DNA of 43,083 nt, taken from UMGS755 sp045132895. GTDB taxonomy: Bacteria > Bacillota > Clostridia > UBA1381 > UBA9506. The notes below the pieces were generated by a model. That model did not search any database. It was not told the origin of the DNA and worked only from the letters and a program-made list of their open reading frames with translations. Positions 6,273-14,579 of the stretch are shown here, piece by piece (position 1 is the first letter of the stretch; each line of letters begins with the position of its first letter). The stretch covers positions 1 through 43,083 of the forward strand of contig JBGUTC010000031.1 in NCBI GenBank assembly GCA_045132895.1. Reading direction: 5' to 3'. The translations under genes and the position numbers were made by a program.

Positions 6273-6815
6273 TTATCTCTCATTTCTTTCAAAAAATTCT
6301 TCTTTCGTCATACTGTAGCAAACATCGTCTACCACTCTGCCGTCATAGAGAAGCCGCGCCTGGCGCATAATGCCGTCATAATGAAAACCGCATTTCTCAA
6401 TAACGCGCTTTGAACGCATGTTAAAGCTGAAATGATAAACACTGATCAGATCCAGTTTCATACCGGTAAAGCCATAGGAAACCAAAGCCTTTGCTACCTC
6501 GGTCATGTAACCTTTGCCCCAATATGGCTCATCCAGAACATAACCAAGCATCCGCACGCGCTCATTCATCCGCTTATGGTCACGGTGTAAACCGCAGGAG
6601 CCGATGACCTTGCCGCTTTCCTTTTCTTCGATGGCCCAGACCTCGTCTCCCTCCATAAATTCTTTTAAAATCCGCTTGGAGTCCTCCAGGGTTTCATGAG
6701 GCTTCCAGCCGGCGTTGGAGCCAACATTCGGGTTGATACAGTAAGTATGCATCATCATCAGGTCGGTTTCTTCAAAGGTTCTTAAAATGAGCCGTTCTGT
6801 TTCAATTCGTTCCAT
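6273..6815 (-). CDS. GNAT family N-acetyltransferase (RimJ/RimL-like)
   Basis: A 180-residue acyl-CoA-dependent acetyltransferase. It begins with the MERIETERLILRTFEETD segment typical of RimJ/RimL-type proteins that modify amino groups of proteins or small molecules. The acetyl-CoA binding region is 'GYVLDEPYWGKGYMTEVAKAL' around residues 91-111, followed by the family's 'N.RS.RVIEKCGF' segment. The substrate cannot be inferred. AAGGAG lies 6 bases before the ATG. It sits 11 bp behind the Nif3-like gene and directly ahead of glycerate kinase. Confidence 0.88.
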   Translation of the reverse strand: MERIETERLILRTFEETDLMMMHTYCINPNVGSNAGWKPHETLEDSKRILKEFMEGDEVWAIEEKESGKVIGSCGLHRDHKRMNERVRMLGYVLDEPYWGKGYMTEVAKALVSYGFTGMKLDLISVYHFSFNMRSKRVIEKCGFHYDGIMRQARLLYDGRVVDDVCYSMTKEEFFERNER

Positions 6816-6826
6816 CGTATTCTCCT

Positions 6827-7612
6827 TTAAAAACTGCGCCAGGGACTTTGTTCATGCTTCGCCACATATACCCGGAGTCTGTCCCCAAAAGCAGCTTCTA
6901 ACTTCTGCTTCATCAAGTCACAAAAACCGGCTTCTGCATCGTAATGATCAATTTCAATGACATTCATGCCGTTTTCATAGGCAAACCGGGCATGATGATG
7001 CTTAAAATCACCGGAAATATATACTTCTGCACCTAACCCATAGGCATCATAAATCATATCGCTGCCGCCGCCGTTACAAACGGCAATCCGGGAAACTTCT
7101 GCCATATCGTCACCTACATAACGAATCATCGTTTCCGGTGAAAAAGCTGCTTTTCCCCGTTTCAGAAGTTCGCCTACGGTTACGGGTTTTTTTAAGGTGC
7201 CGATTCTTCCGATGCCATCCGCTTCGCCGGAAAAAGAACTTCTTTCAGAATAGTCCCCGAAAACATCTGAAAAAACATCACATAATCCGCCCGCAGCGGA
7301 ATCAAAATTGGTATGCATAGCAAAAAGACCGATGCCCTTCTGCAGAAGACGACGAATGGTTCGCTGACCGCCCTCCTCTTCCGTCAGGCGATTGACCGGA
7401 CGGAACATTATGGGATGGTGGGTCAGAATCAGTTCTGCCCCCAGGGTTTCAGCATCGCAAACAGTCTGTTCGTCGGCGTCCAGAGCAATCACGATTGTTT
7501 CAATTTTATCCGCCAACCCCTCAACCAGAAGACCTACGTTGTCATAGTCTTCTGCCAGATGTTTCGGGGCGACATTTTCAAAAAAAGCCAGTAATTCTTT
7601 TAATTCGACCAT
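6827..7612 (-). CDS. Nif3-like dinuclear metal centre protein (YqfO/YbgI family)
   Basis: A 261-residue member of the NIF3 family, hexameric proteins with a two-metal site; proposed roles include GTP cyclohydrolase I-like and phosphoesterase activity, none settled. The metal ligands are visible in LTHHPIMF (about residues 63-70), MHTNFDSA near residue 99 and the C-terminal SGDFKHHHARF. The protein is the short form without the PII-like insert of B. subtilis YqfO. It overlaps the end of trmK by 13 bp; trmK followed by a nif3 homologue is a recurring Bacillota arrangement. Confidence 0.9.
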   Translation of the reverse strand: MVELKELLAFFENVAPKHLAEDYDNVGLLVEGLADKIETIVIALDADEQTVCDAETLGAELILTHHPIMFRPVNRLTEEEGGQRTIRRLLQKGIGLFAMHTNFDSAAGGLCDVFSDVFGDYSERSSFSGEADGIGRIGTLKKPVTVGELLKRGKAAFSPETMIRYVGDDMAEVSRIAVCNGGGSDMIYDAYGLGAEVYISGDFKHHHARFAYENGMNVIEIDHYDAEAGFCDLMKQKLEAAFGDRLRVYVAKHEQSPWRSF

Positions 7613-8307
7613 TGCTTACACTCCTCTTTCAGCTGCAAAAGCGATGTGATTTTCCGGGCATAGTCTGCTTCTTTTTCTTTCGTTTCGGCTCGTTCAGACT
7701 GCTTAAGCCCTTGAAAAGCCCGGGTGAATTTCGCCAGTTGCTTTTCCAGAAGTTCCGGAAGAAGAGGGTCACGGTTTTCTATGAGTTTTTCCCCCACCAG
7801 TTCATAAACCGGGTCAGAAATCTCCATGTTTCCCGGACGGACAGTCAAAATTGAGTAAATCTTTTCCTCTTCCTTAGCGAGCACTTCATTATCAATCCGG
7901 TAGCCGTTCTCTGCCAGATATTTCCGCAATTCCGGCACAGCGGTCATAGGCTGAAGAATATAGCAATCCAGTTTCACCTTGGCCGCCTCTAAAATTTCAG
8001 CGATTAAAAGGCCACCCATGCCGGCAATCACCGCCGTATCTGCCTCACCCTCGGAAAGCTCTAACAATCCGTCTGACAAGCGGGTTGTTATCTTTTCCTC
8101 CAGATGATAACGGCGGATGTTTTCCTCCGCATGAAACAGAGGCCCTGGCCGTAAATCCATTGCCAGGGCGCTTGTAATCTGATTTTTTAAACATAGATAA
8201 ATAGGAATATACCCATGGTCTGTTCCCACATCGCAAAGCCTTGCCCCTTGAGGGACGCTGTCTGCAATGGCAAACAGACGGGGCGTCATAACGGATTCAA
8301 TCTTCAT
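7600..8307 (-). CDS. trmK: tRNA (adenine(22)-N1)-methyltransferase
   Basis: Methylates N1 of A22 in tRNA using S-adenosylmethionine. The 235-residue protein has SAM motif I as CDVGTDHGYIPIYL (about residues 25-38) and AVIAGMGGLLIAEIL around 93-107, both characteristic of the TrmK/YqfN family, and ends in a helical region as in family members. Its start overlaps the stop of the acyl-CoA ligase gene by 4 bp (ATGA), showing translational coupling, and its end overlaps the Nif3-like gene. Confidence 0.9.
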   Translation of the reverse strand: MKIESVMTPRLFAIADSVPQGARLCDVGTDHGYIPIYLCLKNQITSALAMDLRPGPLFHAEENIRRYHLEEKITTRLSDGLLELSEGEADTAVIAGMGGLLIAEILEAAKVKLDCYILQPMTAVPELRKYLAENGYRIDNEVLAKEEEKIYSILTVRPGNMEISDPVYELVGEKLIENRDPLLPELLEKQLAKFTRAFQGLKQSERAETKEKEADYARKITSLLQLKEECKQWSN

Positions 8308-9965
8308 GCTTTATGACTCTTTCTGATTTCTGCACGCTTAATTTTACCACCCAGGGTTTTCGGAAGTTCTTCAACAAACTCTACAATTCTGGGATATTTA
8401 TAGGGTGCAGTTACACGTTTTACATGGTTTTGCAGTTCTTTTACCAATTCATCTGAGGGTGTATAACCCTTTGCCAGAACGATGGTTGCTTTAACGACCT
8501 GACCACGAACCGGGTCGGGCGCTGCCGTAATGGCACATTCGACAACAGAGGGATGCTCCAGGAGAGCACTTTCTACTTCAAAAGGTCCGATACGGTAGCC
8601 GGAGCACTTGATAACATCATCGTTTCTGCCCACAAACCAGAAATAACCCTCTGAGTCACGCCAAGCCATATCCCGAAGGTCATAGTTACCGGTACCCAGA
8701 TTTTCCTTTGTCAGTTCTTCGTCCCGGTAGTATCCGGTAAAAAGACCAACCGGCGGATTTTTATCAATGCCCATAATAACGATACTGCCCTCTTCACCGT
8801 CTTCGCAGACGTTGCCGTCGCTATCTAAAAGCTGAATGTTATAAAGCGGAGAGGGTTTACCCATGGAACCCGGCTTAGGCTCAAACCAAGGGAAATTAGC
8901 AACTAAAACGGAGCCCTCTGTCTGACCAAAGCCTTCGCAGAGCTTTAAGCCCGTTAAGTCATACCATTTCTTGAACACCTCAGGATTTAAGGGTTCCCCG
9001 GCAATACAGCAATGCTTAATGCATGATAAATCAAATTTTGTTACATCTTCCTGGAGCATAAACCGGAACATCGTCGGCGGCGCGCAGAAAGTCGTAACTT
9101 TATACTCAGTAATTTTCTTTAAAAGATTCAGCGGAATAAACTTGTCCATATCGTAAGCAAAAATTACAGCACCGCAGATCCACTGTCCGTAAATTTTACC
9201 CCAACCGAACTTTGCCCATCCGGAGTCAGATACGCTCATATGCAGTTTGTTTTCCTGGACACACTGCCAATACTTCGCCGTCACAATGTGACCCAGCGGA
9301 TAAGAGAAATTATGGCGCACCATTTTGGGCATGCCAGTTGTACCGGAGGTAAAGTATACCAGCATGGTATCATCCCAACGAGTTCCTTCCTCACCTATAG
9401 GACGGGGAAAGTCTTCACTGCCGGACTCCATGCCTGTGGCAAAGTCAAGCCAGCCTTCTCTGGTTTCACCCACTAAAAGCTTATGCTTTAAGGTTTCTGC
9501 TTCCGGTTGCGCCAGTTCCACCTGCTCAATAACAAAAGGATCATTAACGCAAACAACAGCAGAAATCCCGGCAGCATTAGCACGATAGGCAATATCTTTC
9601 TTTGTCAACTGCAAAGAACCGGGGATTAAAATAGCGCCCAGTTTATGCAGCGCTGTAGCGCATACCCAATACTCCCAACGGCGGCGCAGAATGAGTAGCA
9701 CCACGGAGCCTTTTTTGATACCTAAAGACTTAAAATAGTTGGCAGTTTTGTTAGACAAGCGGCGAATATCGTCAAAAGTCAGTTTCTTTTCGCCGTCATG
9801 GTCATCGCACCAGACCAGAGCCATTTTATTTTTGTCCTGTTCTGCCCAGGCATCAACAATATCAAAGCCGAAGTTGAAATTCTCCGGGACATTAACGGTA
9901 TAATTTGCCTTAAAGTCCTCGTAGGAATCAAATTCTATTCTCGGTAAAAAGCGATCAAGTAACAT
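8304..9965 (-). CDS. AMP-binding acyl-CoA synthetase
   Basis: A 553-residue adenylate-forming enzyme that activates a carboxylic acid with ATP and joins it to coenzyme A. Visible are the ATP-binding motif YFTSGTTGMPK (residues 204-214), FGQTEGS in the A5 region, and the C-terminal PKTLGGKIKR with catalytic Lys541. Overall it resembles acetyl/medium-chain acyl-CoA synthetases, and the acid is unknown. An XRE-cupin regulator gene lies 15 bp upstream, a pairing common in Clostridia that suggests control by the substrate or product. AGGAG precedes the ATG. Confidence 0.88.
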   Translation of the reverse strand: MLLDRFLPRIEFDSYEDFKANYTVNVPENFNFGFDIVDAWAEQDKNKMALVWCDDHDGEKKLTFDDIRRLSNKTANYFKSLGIKKGSVVLLILRRRWEYWVCATALHKLGAILIPGSLQLTKKDIAYRANAAGISAVVCVNDPFVIEQVELAQPEAETLKHKLLVGETREGWLDFATGMESGSEDFPRPIGEEGTRWDDTMLVYFTSGTTGMPKMVRHNFSYPLGHIVTAKYWQCVQENKLHMSVSDSGWAKFGWGKIYGQWICGAVIFAYDMDKFIPLNLLKKITEYKVTTFCAPPTMFRFMLQEDVTKFDLSCIKHCCIAGEPLNPEVFKKWYDLTGLKLCEGFGQTEGSVLVANFPWFEPKPGSMGKPSPLYNIQLLDSDGNVCEDGEEGSIVIMGIDKNPPVGLFTGYYRDEELTKENLGTGNYDLRDMAWRDSEGYFWFVGRNDDVIKCSGYRIGPFEVESALLEHPSVVECAITAAPDPVRGQVVKATIVLAKGYTPSDELVKELQNHVKRVTAPYKYPRIVEFVEELPKTLGGKIKRAEIRKSHKA

Positions 9966-9980
9966 GTCTGTCTCCTCTTC

Positions 9981-10532
9981 TTATTCGGATATTACGGTTA
10001 AAAATACGGCCGGCTGATCACCAACGCACCGCTGTCCGTGGGGATAGCTGGGGTTAAAGTAAATGGAATCTCCGGTTTCAAGAACCAGTTCCTTGCCGTC
10101 AAAGTCCACTGCCACGGTGCCGGAGAGAACATAGTTAAACTCCTGACCGGGATGAGAAACTAATGACACTTCCTCATCAGAGGGCTCTAAGGTTACTAAA
10201 AGAGGCTGCATAATCTTACCGCTATAACGGAAGGCAAGATCCTCAAAACTATAACCCGGATAACGGTCAATCGCGCGACCTTGTCCATTTTTTACAATAT
10301 GGTAAGTATCCAGTTTTGCACGGACGCCGGTCATAATCTCCGTAAAGTCCACGCCACACTTGTTGGCAATTTCGTAAATCACGCTGATAGGAATGTTTTT
10401 CCCGTTTTCTTCATAATCCTGATACACAGAAAGTTCCAGTTTCAGTTCTTCTGCCATTTCTTCCTGAGAAAATCCGCAGGCATCACGCAGTCCGCTGATC
10501 CGTTCGCCTAATTCTTTAAATACGTTATCCAT
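9981..10532 (-). CDS. XRE-family regulator with C-terminal cupin domain
   Basis: About 183 residues in two parts. Residues 8-63 form an XRE-type helix-turn-helix (GERISGLRDACGFSQEEMAEEL), and residues 100-183 form a small cupin barrel (PGQEFNYVLSGTVAVDFDG, then LETGDSIYFNPSYPHG). Proteins of this build usually repress or activate an adjacent metabolic operon after binding a small ligand. The downstream acyl-CoA ligase is the likely target. Two adjacent ATGs exist (10535, 10532); the second lies 6 bases from AAGGAGG and is preferred. Confidence 0.88.
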   Translation of the reverse strand: MDNVFKELGERISGLRDACGFSQEEMAEELKLELSVYQDYEENGKNIPISVIYEIANKCGVDFTEIMTGVRAKLDTYHIVKNGQGRAIDRYPGYSFEDLAFRYSGKIMQPLLVTLEPSDEEVSLVSHPGQEFNYVLSGTVAVDFDGKELVLETGDSIYFNPSYPHGQRCVGDQPAVFLTVISE

Positions 10533-10543
10533 CATAACCCTCC

Positions 10544-11926
10544 TTATCGGTTTAAGTAATCGCGGCCGTCTTTGATTTCGGCTTTAACCCGCTCGGGAGC
10601 CGGACCACCTTTTAATTTTCTGTCACCCACGCAGGTTTGCATACTGATTGCTTCGTAAATATCCTCTTCAATCAGGGGTGAGCATTCTTTGAATTCTTCT
10701 ATGGTAAAGTCATCTAAATTTTTACCCAGACCGATTGCTTTGGCAACCATGTTGCCTACGATACTGTGTGAATCACGGAAGGGAACACCCTTTTTCACCA
10801 GGTAGTCTGCCACGTCAGTAGCATTGGCGAAACCGCCTTTGGCACCGTTTAACATAACCTCACGTTTGACCTTCATCGTAGCAATCATCTTTTCAAATAC
10901 CGGCAGACAAAGTTTCACGGTATCAATGGCATCAAAAATCGCTTCCTTGTCTTCCTGCATATCTTTGTTATAAGCAAGGGGCAAACCCTTCATCATAACC
11001 AGTAACGTATTCAGGTCACCATAAACCCGGCCGGACTTGCCGCGAATCAGTTCCGCTACGTCCGGATTCTTCTTCTGGGGCATAATGGAGGAGCCTGTGG
11101 AATAGGCATCATCCATTTCCACAAAGGAAAACTCATGGGTTGACCAGAGAATCAGTTCCTCAGAAAAGCGGGACAAATGCATCATCAGAAGAGATAAGTC
11201 ACTGCAAAGTTCAATAGCAAAGTCACGGTCGCTGACCCCATCTAAGGAGTTATTGGTAACCGCATCAAAGCCAAGCTGCTCTGCTACATAGGCACGGTCT
11301 AAAGGATAAGTCGTTCCCGCCAGCGCACCGGAGCCTAACGGCATCACATTAATCCGCTTACGGCATTCAGACAGGCGTTCAAGGTCACGCTTATACATTT
11401 CAAAATATGCCATAACGTGATGCGCAAAGGTAATGGGCTGCGCCTTCTGCATGTGGGTATAGCCCGGCATAATGGTTTCTGTATGTTCCTCCGCCAGATT
11501 TAATAGCGTTCCCATCAAAGAACGGAGCTGGGCAATAATTTCATCCGTCTGCCGACGGAGATAGAATCTGACGTCTAATGCCACCTGGTCATTCCGGCTT
11601 CTGCCGGTATGGAGCCGTTTACCCACGTCGCCAATGCGGCCGATTAAAAGTGTCTCCACATTCATATGAATATCTTCGGCATCAATGGCAAACTCAACCT
11701 CACCGGCTTCAATATCGTCACGGATTTCTTTCAGGGTTTTCTGAATCAGCTTCGCATCGTCTTCAGGAATAATCCCCGAGCGGCCAAGCATCCCTGCATG
11801 GGCAATGGAGCCCTCAATATCTTCCCAATACATCCGGCTGTCAAAGCGGATGGAAGAATTAAAATCATCAACTAATGCGTCAGTTTCTTTGGAAAATCTG
11901 CCGCCCCAAAGTTTTTTCTTTGTCAT
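10544..11926 (-). CDS. argH: Argininosuccinate lyase
   Basis: Splits argininosuccinate into arginine and fumarate, the last step of arginine synthesis. The 460-residue protein of the fumarase/aspartase superfamily carries HTGRSRNDQ (residues 106-114), YTHMQKAQP with a catalytic-site His (156-164) and the family signature GSSIMPQKKNPD (278-289). Length is normal. AAAGGA precedes the ATG by 9 bases. It lies downstream of argG but is separated from it by a terminator and a large hairpin, so part of its expression may come from readthrough or processing. Confidence 0.96.
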   Translation of the reverse strand: MTKKKLWGGRFSKETDALVDDFNSSIRFDSRMYWEDIEGSIAHAGMLGRSGIIPEDDAKLIQKTLKEIRDDIEAGEVEFAIDAEDIHMNVETLLIGRIGDVGKRLHTGRSRNDQVALDVRFYLRRQTDEIIAQLRSLMGTLLNLAEEHTETIMPGYTHMQKAQPITFAHHVMAYFEMYKRDLERLSECRKRINVMPLGSGALAGTTYPLDRAYVAEQLGFDAVTNNSLDGVSDRDFAIELCSDLSLLMMHLSRFSEELILWSTHEFSFVEMDDAYSTGSSIMPQKKNPDVAELIRGKSGRVYGDLNTLLVMMKGLPLAYNKDMQEDKEAIFDAIDTVKLCLPVFEKMIATMKVKREVMLNGAKGGFANATDVADYLVKKGVPFRDSHSIVGNMVAKAIGLGKNLDDFTIEEFKECSPLIEEDIYEAISMQTCVGDRKLKGGPAPERVKAEIKDGRDYLNR

Positions 11927-11971
11927 AAACCCGGGTCCTTTCTATCATCATCTTTCAATTTGTCAAATGCA

Positions 11972-12027
11972 AGTGTTACAACCGCCGCGCTCTGCAGTCT
12001 TTTGCAGAAAACGGCGCTTGTAACACT
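11972..12027. other. Large imperfect palindrome between argG and argH
   Basis: AGTGTTACAA (11972-11981) pairs with TTGTAACACT (12018-12027). Inside, CGCCG pairs with CGGCG and TCTGCA (11991-11996) with TGCAGA (12003-12008), giving about 21 pairs in one 56-base hairpin. No T-tract follows on the minus strand, so it does not look like a terminator. Confidence 0.7.
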
Positions 12028-12039
12028 AAAAACAAAAGG

Positions 12040-12071
12040 AAGATAAGAGCAGAAATTTCTGCTCTTATCTT
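12040..12071 (-). terminator. Terminator behind argG
   Basis: A perfect 32-bp palindrome, with 16-base arms meeting without a spacer, is followed on the minus strand by a T-rich tract toward 12028. It lies 19 bp beyond the argG stop. Confidence 0.8.
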
Positions 12072-12090
12072 ATCCCTCTTTTTTGTTCAC

Positions 12091-13317
12091 TTACACAAGT
12101 TTCTGACCGTTTTTCTTCTTCATCATTGCGCCAACTTTTAAGGGCAGACCAAAGAGGTTGATGAAGCCTTCAGCATCTTTCTGATTGTAAACTTCATCCT
12201 CATCAAAGGTAGCAATTTCTTCATCATAGAGAGAATAGGGAGAAGTTGCGCCTGCAGCCATGCAGTTACCTTTGTAGAGTTTTAATCTGACGGAACCGGT
12301 AACGGTTTCCTGGGTTTTATCAACAAATGCGCTCAGGGATTCGCGAAGCGGTGTGTACCAGAGGCCGTTATAAACCAGTTCAGCAAAATCGTTAGCGATG
12401 TTTAATTTATAGTGCAGAGTATCTCTGTCAAGGCAAAGATATTCCAGTTCTTTATGAGCCGCATAGAGAAGGGTTCCGCCGGGAGTTTCATAAACGCCAC
12501 GGCTCTTCATGCCAACCAGACGGTTTTCAACGATATCGTCAATACCAACGCCGTTAGCAGCAGCCAGTTCGTTAGCTTTTGTCAGCAGTTCAACTGCGCT
12601 GTCATAACGCTTACCGTCAATTGCAACAGGAACGCCCTTTTCAAAGTCAACAGTTACATAGGTCGGAGTGTCCGGAGCCTGTTCAGGAGAAACCATCAGT
12701 TTCAGAATCTTGTCAAACATGGGCTCGTTAGCAGGATCTTCAAGATCCATACCTTCATGACTCAAGTGCCAGATGTTTCTGTCCATGGAGTAGTTATCTT
12801 CCTTGGTAACAGGAACGGGGATACCACGAGCTTCAGCGTATTCAATTTCCTCTTCACGGGACTTAATATCCCAGATTCTCCAGGGAGCAATGATCTTCAG
12901 GTGAGGAGCCAGTGCCTTAATGGTCAACTCGAAACGAACCTGGTCATTACCTTTACCGGTACAACCGTGACAAATCGCTGTTGCACCTTCCTGTTCAGCA
13001 ATTTCAACCAGTCTCTTTGCGATACAGGGACGGGCATGGGAGGTACCTAAGAGGTACTTACCTTCATAAACTGCACCAGCCTTTAAGGTCGGCCAGATAA
13101 AATCGTTTACATATTCTTCACGCAGGTCTTCGATATATAACTTGGAAGCACCGGTCTTCAGCGCTTTTTCTTCCAGACCTTCTGTCTCTTTACCCTGACC
13201 TACGTCACCGCATACTGCGATTACTTCGTAGTCATAATTTTCTTTCAGCCAGGGGATAATGATGGAAGTATCCAGACCGCCTGAATAAGCTAAAATAACT
13301 TTTTCTTTCGTTGCCAT
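12091..13317 (-). CDS. argG: Argininosuccinate synthase
   Basis: Joins citrulline and aspartate with ATP to form argininosuccinate. The 408-residue protein starts MATKEKVILAYSGGLDTSI; the PP-loop is at residues 11-18, and the later segment GCTGKGNDQVRFE binds substrate. Length is normal. ATG 13317 is chosen over the upstream in-frame ATG at 13332 because GGAGGA (13325-13330) lies 7 bases ahead of it. It heads the leftward arginine genes and has a good sigma-A promoter. Carbamoyl-phosphate and ornithine steps are not in the window. Confidence 0.96.
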   Translation of the reverse strand: MATKEKVILAYSGGLDTSIIIPWLKENYDYEVIAVCGDVGQGKETEGLEEKALKTGASKLYIEDLREEYVNDFIWPTLKAGAVYEGKYLLGTSHARPCIAKRLVEIAEQEGATAICHGCTGKGNDQVRFELTIKALAPHLKIIAPWRIWDIKSREEEIEYAEARGIPVPVTKEDNYSMDRNIWHLSHEGMDLEDPANEPMFDKILKLMVSPEQAPDTPTYVTVDFEKGVPVAIDGKRYDSAVELLTKANELAAANGVGIDDIVENRLVGMKSRGVYETPGGTLLYAAHKELEYLCLDRDTLHYKLNIANDFAELVYNGLWYTPLRESLSAFVDKTQETVTGSVRLKLYKGNCMAAGATSPYSLYDEEIATFDEDEVYNQKDAEGFINLFGLPLKVGAMMKKKNGQKLV

Positions 13318-13365
13318 TTGCAATTCCTCCAAAACTATGTTAAAATATAAATAACTTCTCTACTT

Positions 13366-13394
13366 ATTATACTGTAGAACAGAAAAAATCTCAA
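13366..13394 (-). promoter_or_regulatory. argG promoter
   Basis: On the minus strand TTGAGA (13389-13394) and TATAAT (13366-13371) are separated by 17 bp. The A/T-rich bases between the -10 and the gene could hold an ArgR box, but I see no convincing one. Confidence 0.75.
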
Positions 13395-13453
13395 TATCTT
13401 TTTTCAAAAAAATGCGAAAAAAGTGAAATTTTATGCTATTTGAGGAATAAATC

Positions 13454-13954
13454 ATGATTATTATGGGAATTGACCCGGGAATTGCGACAATCGGGTATGG
13501 CGTTTTAAGTTATAACGGCGGAAAATTTTCTGTTATTGACTATGGCGCCGTCACCACAAAAGCCGGAATGAAACTCTCGGACCGGCTCCGGAATATTTAC
13601 GAAGACATTAACATTTTAATCGAGCGTTTTCATCCGGATGCCTTTGCGGTGGAGGAACTGTTCTTTAACACCAATATCACAACAGGTATTTCCGTTGCCC
13701 ACGGCAGAGGGGTCATTGTCCTCGCTGCTGCTGTGCAAAATGTCCCGATATTTGAATATACCCCCTTGCAGGTCAAGCAAAGCGTTGCCGGTTACGGCCG
13801 GGCGGATAAAGCTCAGGTACAGCGCATGGTCAAATCTCTTTTGGGGCTCTCTGCCGTCCCCAAGCCGGACGATACGGCCGATGCCCTTGCCATCGCCATT
13901 TGCCACGGCTATGCATCAGGCTATCAGACTCTGACCAAAAGCGAGGGTGTTTAA
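13454..13954 (+). CDS. ruvC: Holliday junction endonuclease RuvC
   Basis: Cuts Holliday junctions made by recombination, acting with RuvAB. The 166-residue protein shows the acidic catalytic set expected of the family: Asp7 in MGIDPG, Glu67/Glu68 in AVEELFF, and Asp140 and Asp143 in PDDTADALAIA. Length is slightly short but normal. GAGG lies 9 bases before the ATG. It is divergent from argG and 11 bp ahead of ruvA, giving the usual ruvCAB order. Confidence 0.96.
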   Translation: MIIMGIDPGIATIGYGVLSYNGGKFSVIDYGAVTTKAGMKLSDRLRNIYEDINILIERFHPDAFAVEELFFNTNITTGISVAHGRGVIVLAAAVQNVPIFEYTPLQVKQSVAGYGRADKAQVQRMVKSLLGLSAVPKPDDTADALAIAICHGYASGYQTLTKSEGV

Positions 13955-13965
13955 GGAGGATTTTT

Positions 13966-14562
13966 ATGATTGCATTTGTTAACGGCACAGTGGAAGCACT
14001 GGAAGAAAACGCCGTCATCATCGATACCGGCTCCATCGGATACCGGATTTATATGTCGCCTTACGGATTGTCTGCCCTTTCAGTCGGCAGTCAGGCTAAA
14101 ATTTATACATACTTGAAAGTGGCAGAAGATGCCATGGATTTATACGGGTTTTTAACCAGCGAAGAAATTTCTATGTTTCGGCGGATTATCTCCGTCTCCG
14201 GCGCCGGACCTAAAGCAGGCCTTGCCATTTTATCTGTCCTCCGGCCGGCAGAATTTGCCCTGGCTGTGGTCACCGGAGACTTTAAAGCCATCACCCGTGC
14301 TCAGGGTGTCGGGCCGAAACTGGCGCAGAAAATCGTTCTGGAACTTAAAGACAAGCTGGACAACAGCGATTTTATCAAGCAAGCAGACGAATCTCAGTCC
14401 TTTGTTCCCATTTCCAAAGATAGCGGCAATGAGGCCATAGAGGCACTTTGCGCATTAGGATATACCCAGTCCGAAGCCACACGTGCCGTTTCATCTGCTG
14501 AAGGCAGCAACGTTTCTGAAATTATTACCTCTGCCCTAAAAATTTTGGCAAAAAGTTTGTAA
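13966..14562 (+). CDS. ruvA: Holliday junction DNA helicase subunit RuvA
   Basis: Binds four-way junctions as a tetramer and loads the RuvB motor. The 198-residue protein has the N-terminal OB fold (MIAFVNGTVEALEENAVIID), the two helix-hairpin-helix units around residues 70-130 (ISVSGAGPKAGLAIL and ITRAQGVGPKLAQKIVLELKDK) and the C-terminal RuvB-contact domain after an acidic/serine linker (ALCALGYTQSEA). The start at 13966 is fixed by AAGGAGG (13952-13959), just overlapping the ruvC stop. Confidence 0.96.
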   Translation: MIAFVNGTVEALEENAVIIDTGSIGYRIYMSPYGLSALSVGSQAKIYTYLKVAEDAMDLYGFLTSEEISMFRRIISVSGAGPKAGLAILSVLRPAEFALAVVTGDFKAITRAQGVGPKLAQKIVLELKDKLDNSDFIKQADESQSFVPISKDSGNEAIEALCALGYTQSEATRAVSSAEGSNVSEIITSALKILAKSL

Positions 14563-14579
14563 GAGAAAGGAGTTAAGCA

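Noticed and set aside
12412..13050. 212-codon plus-strand frame opposite argG
   Set aside because: Antisense to argG, composition is that of a mirrored coding frame, and no start signal is present.
13318..13453. ArgR box in the argG promoter region
   Set aside because: The region is A/T-rich and gives only loose matches to the ArgR consensus; not enough to call.
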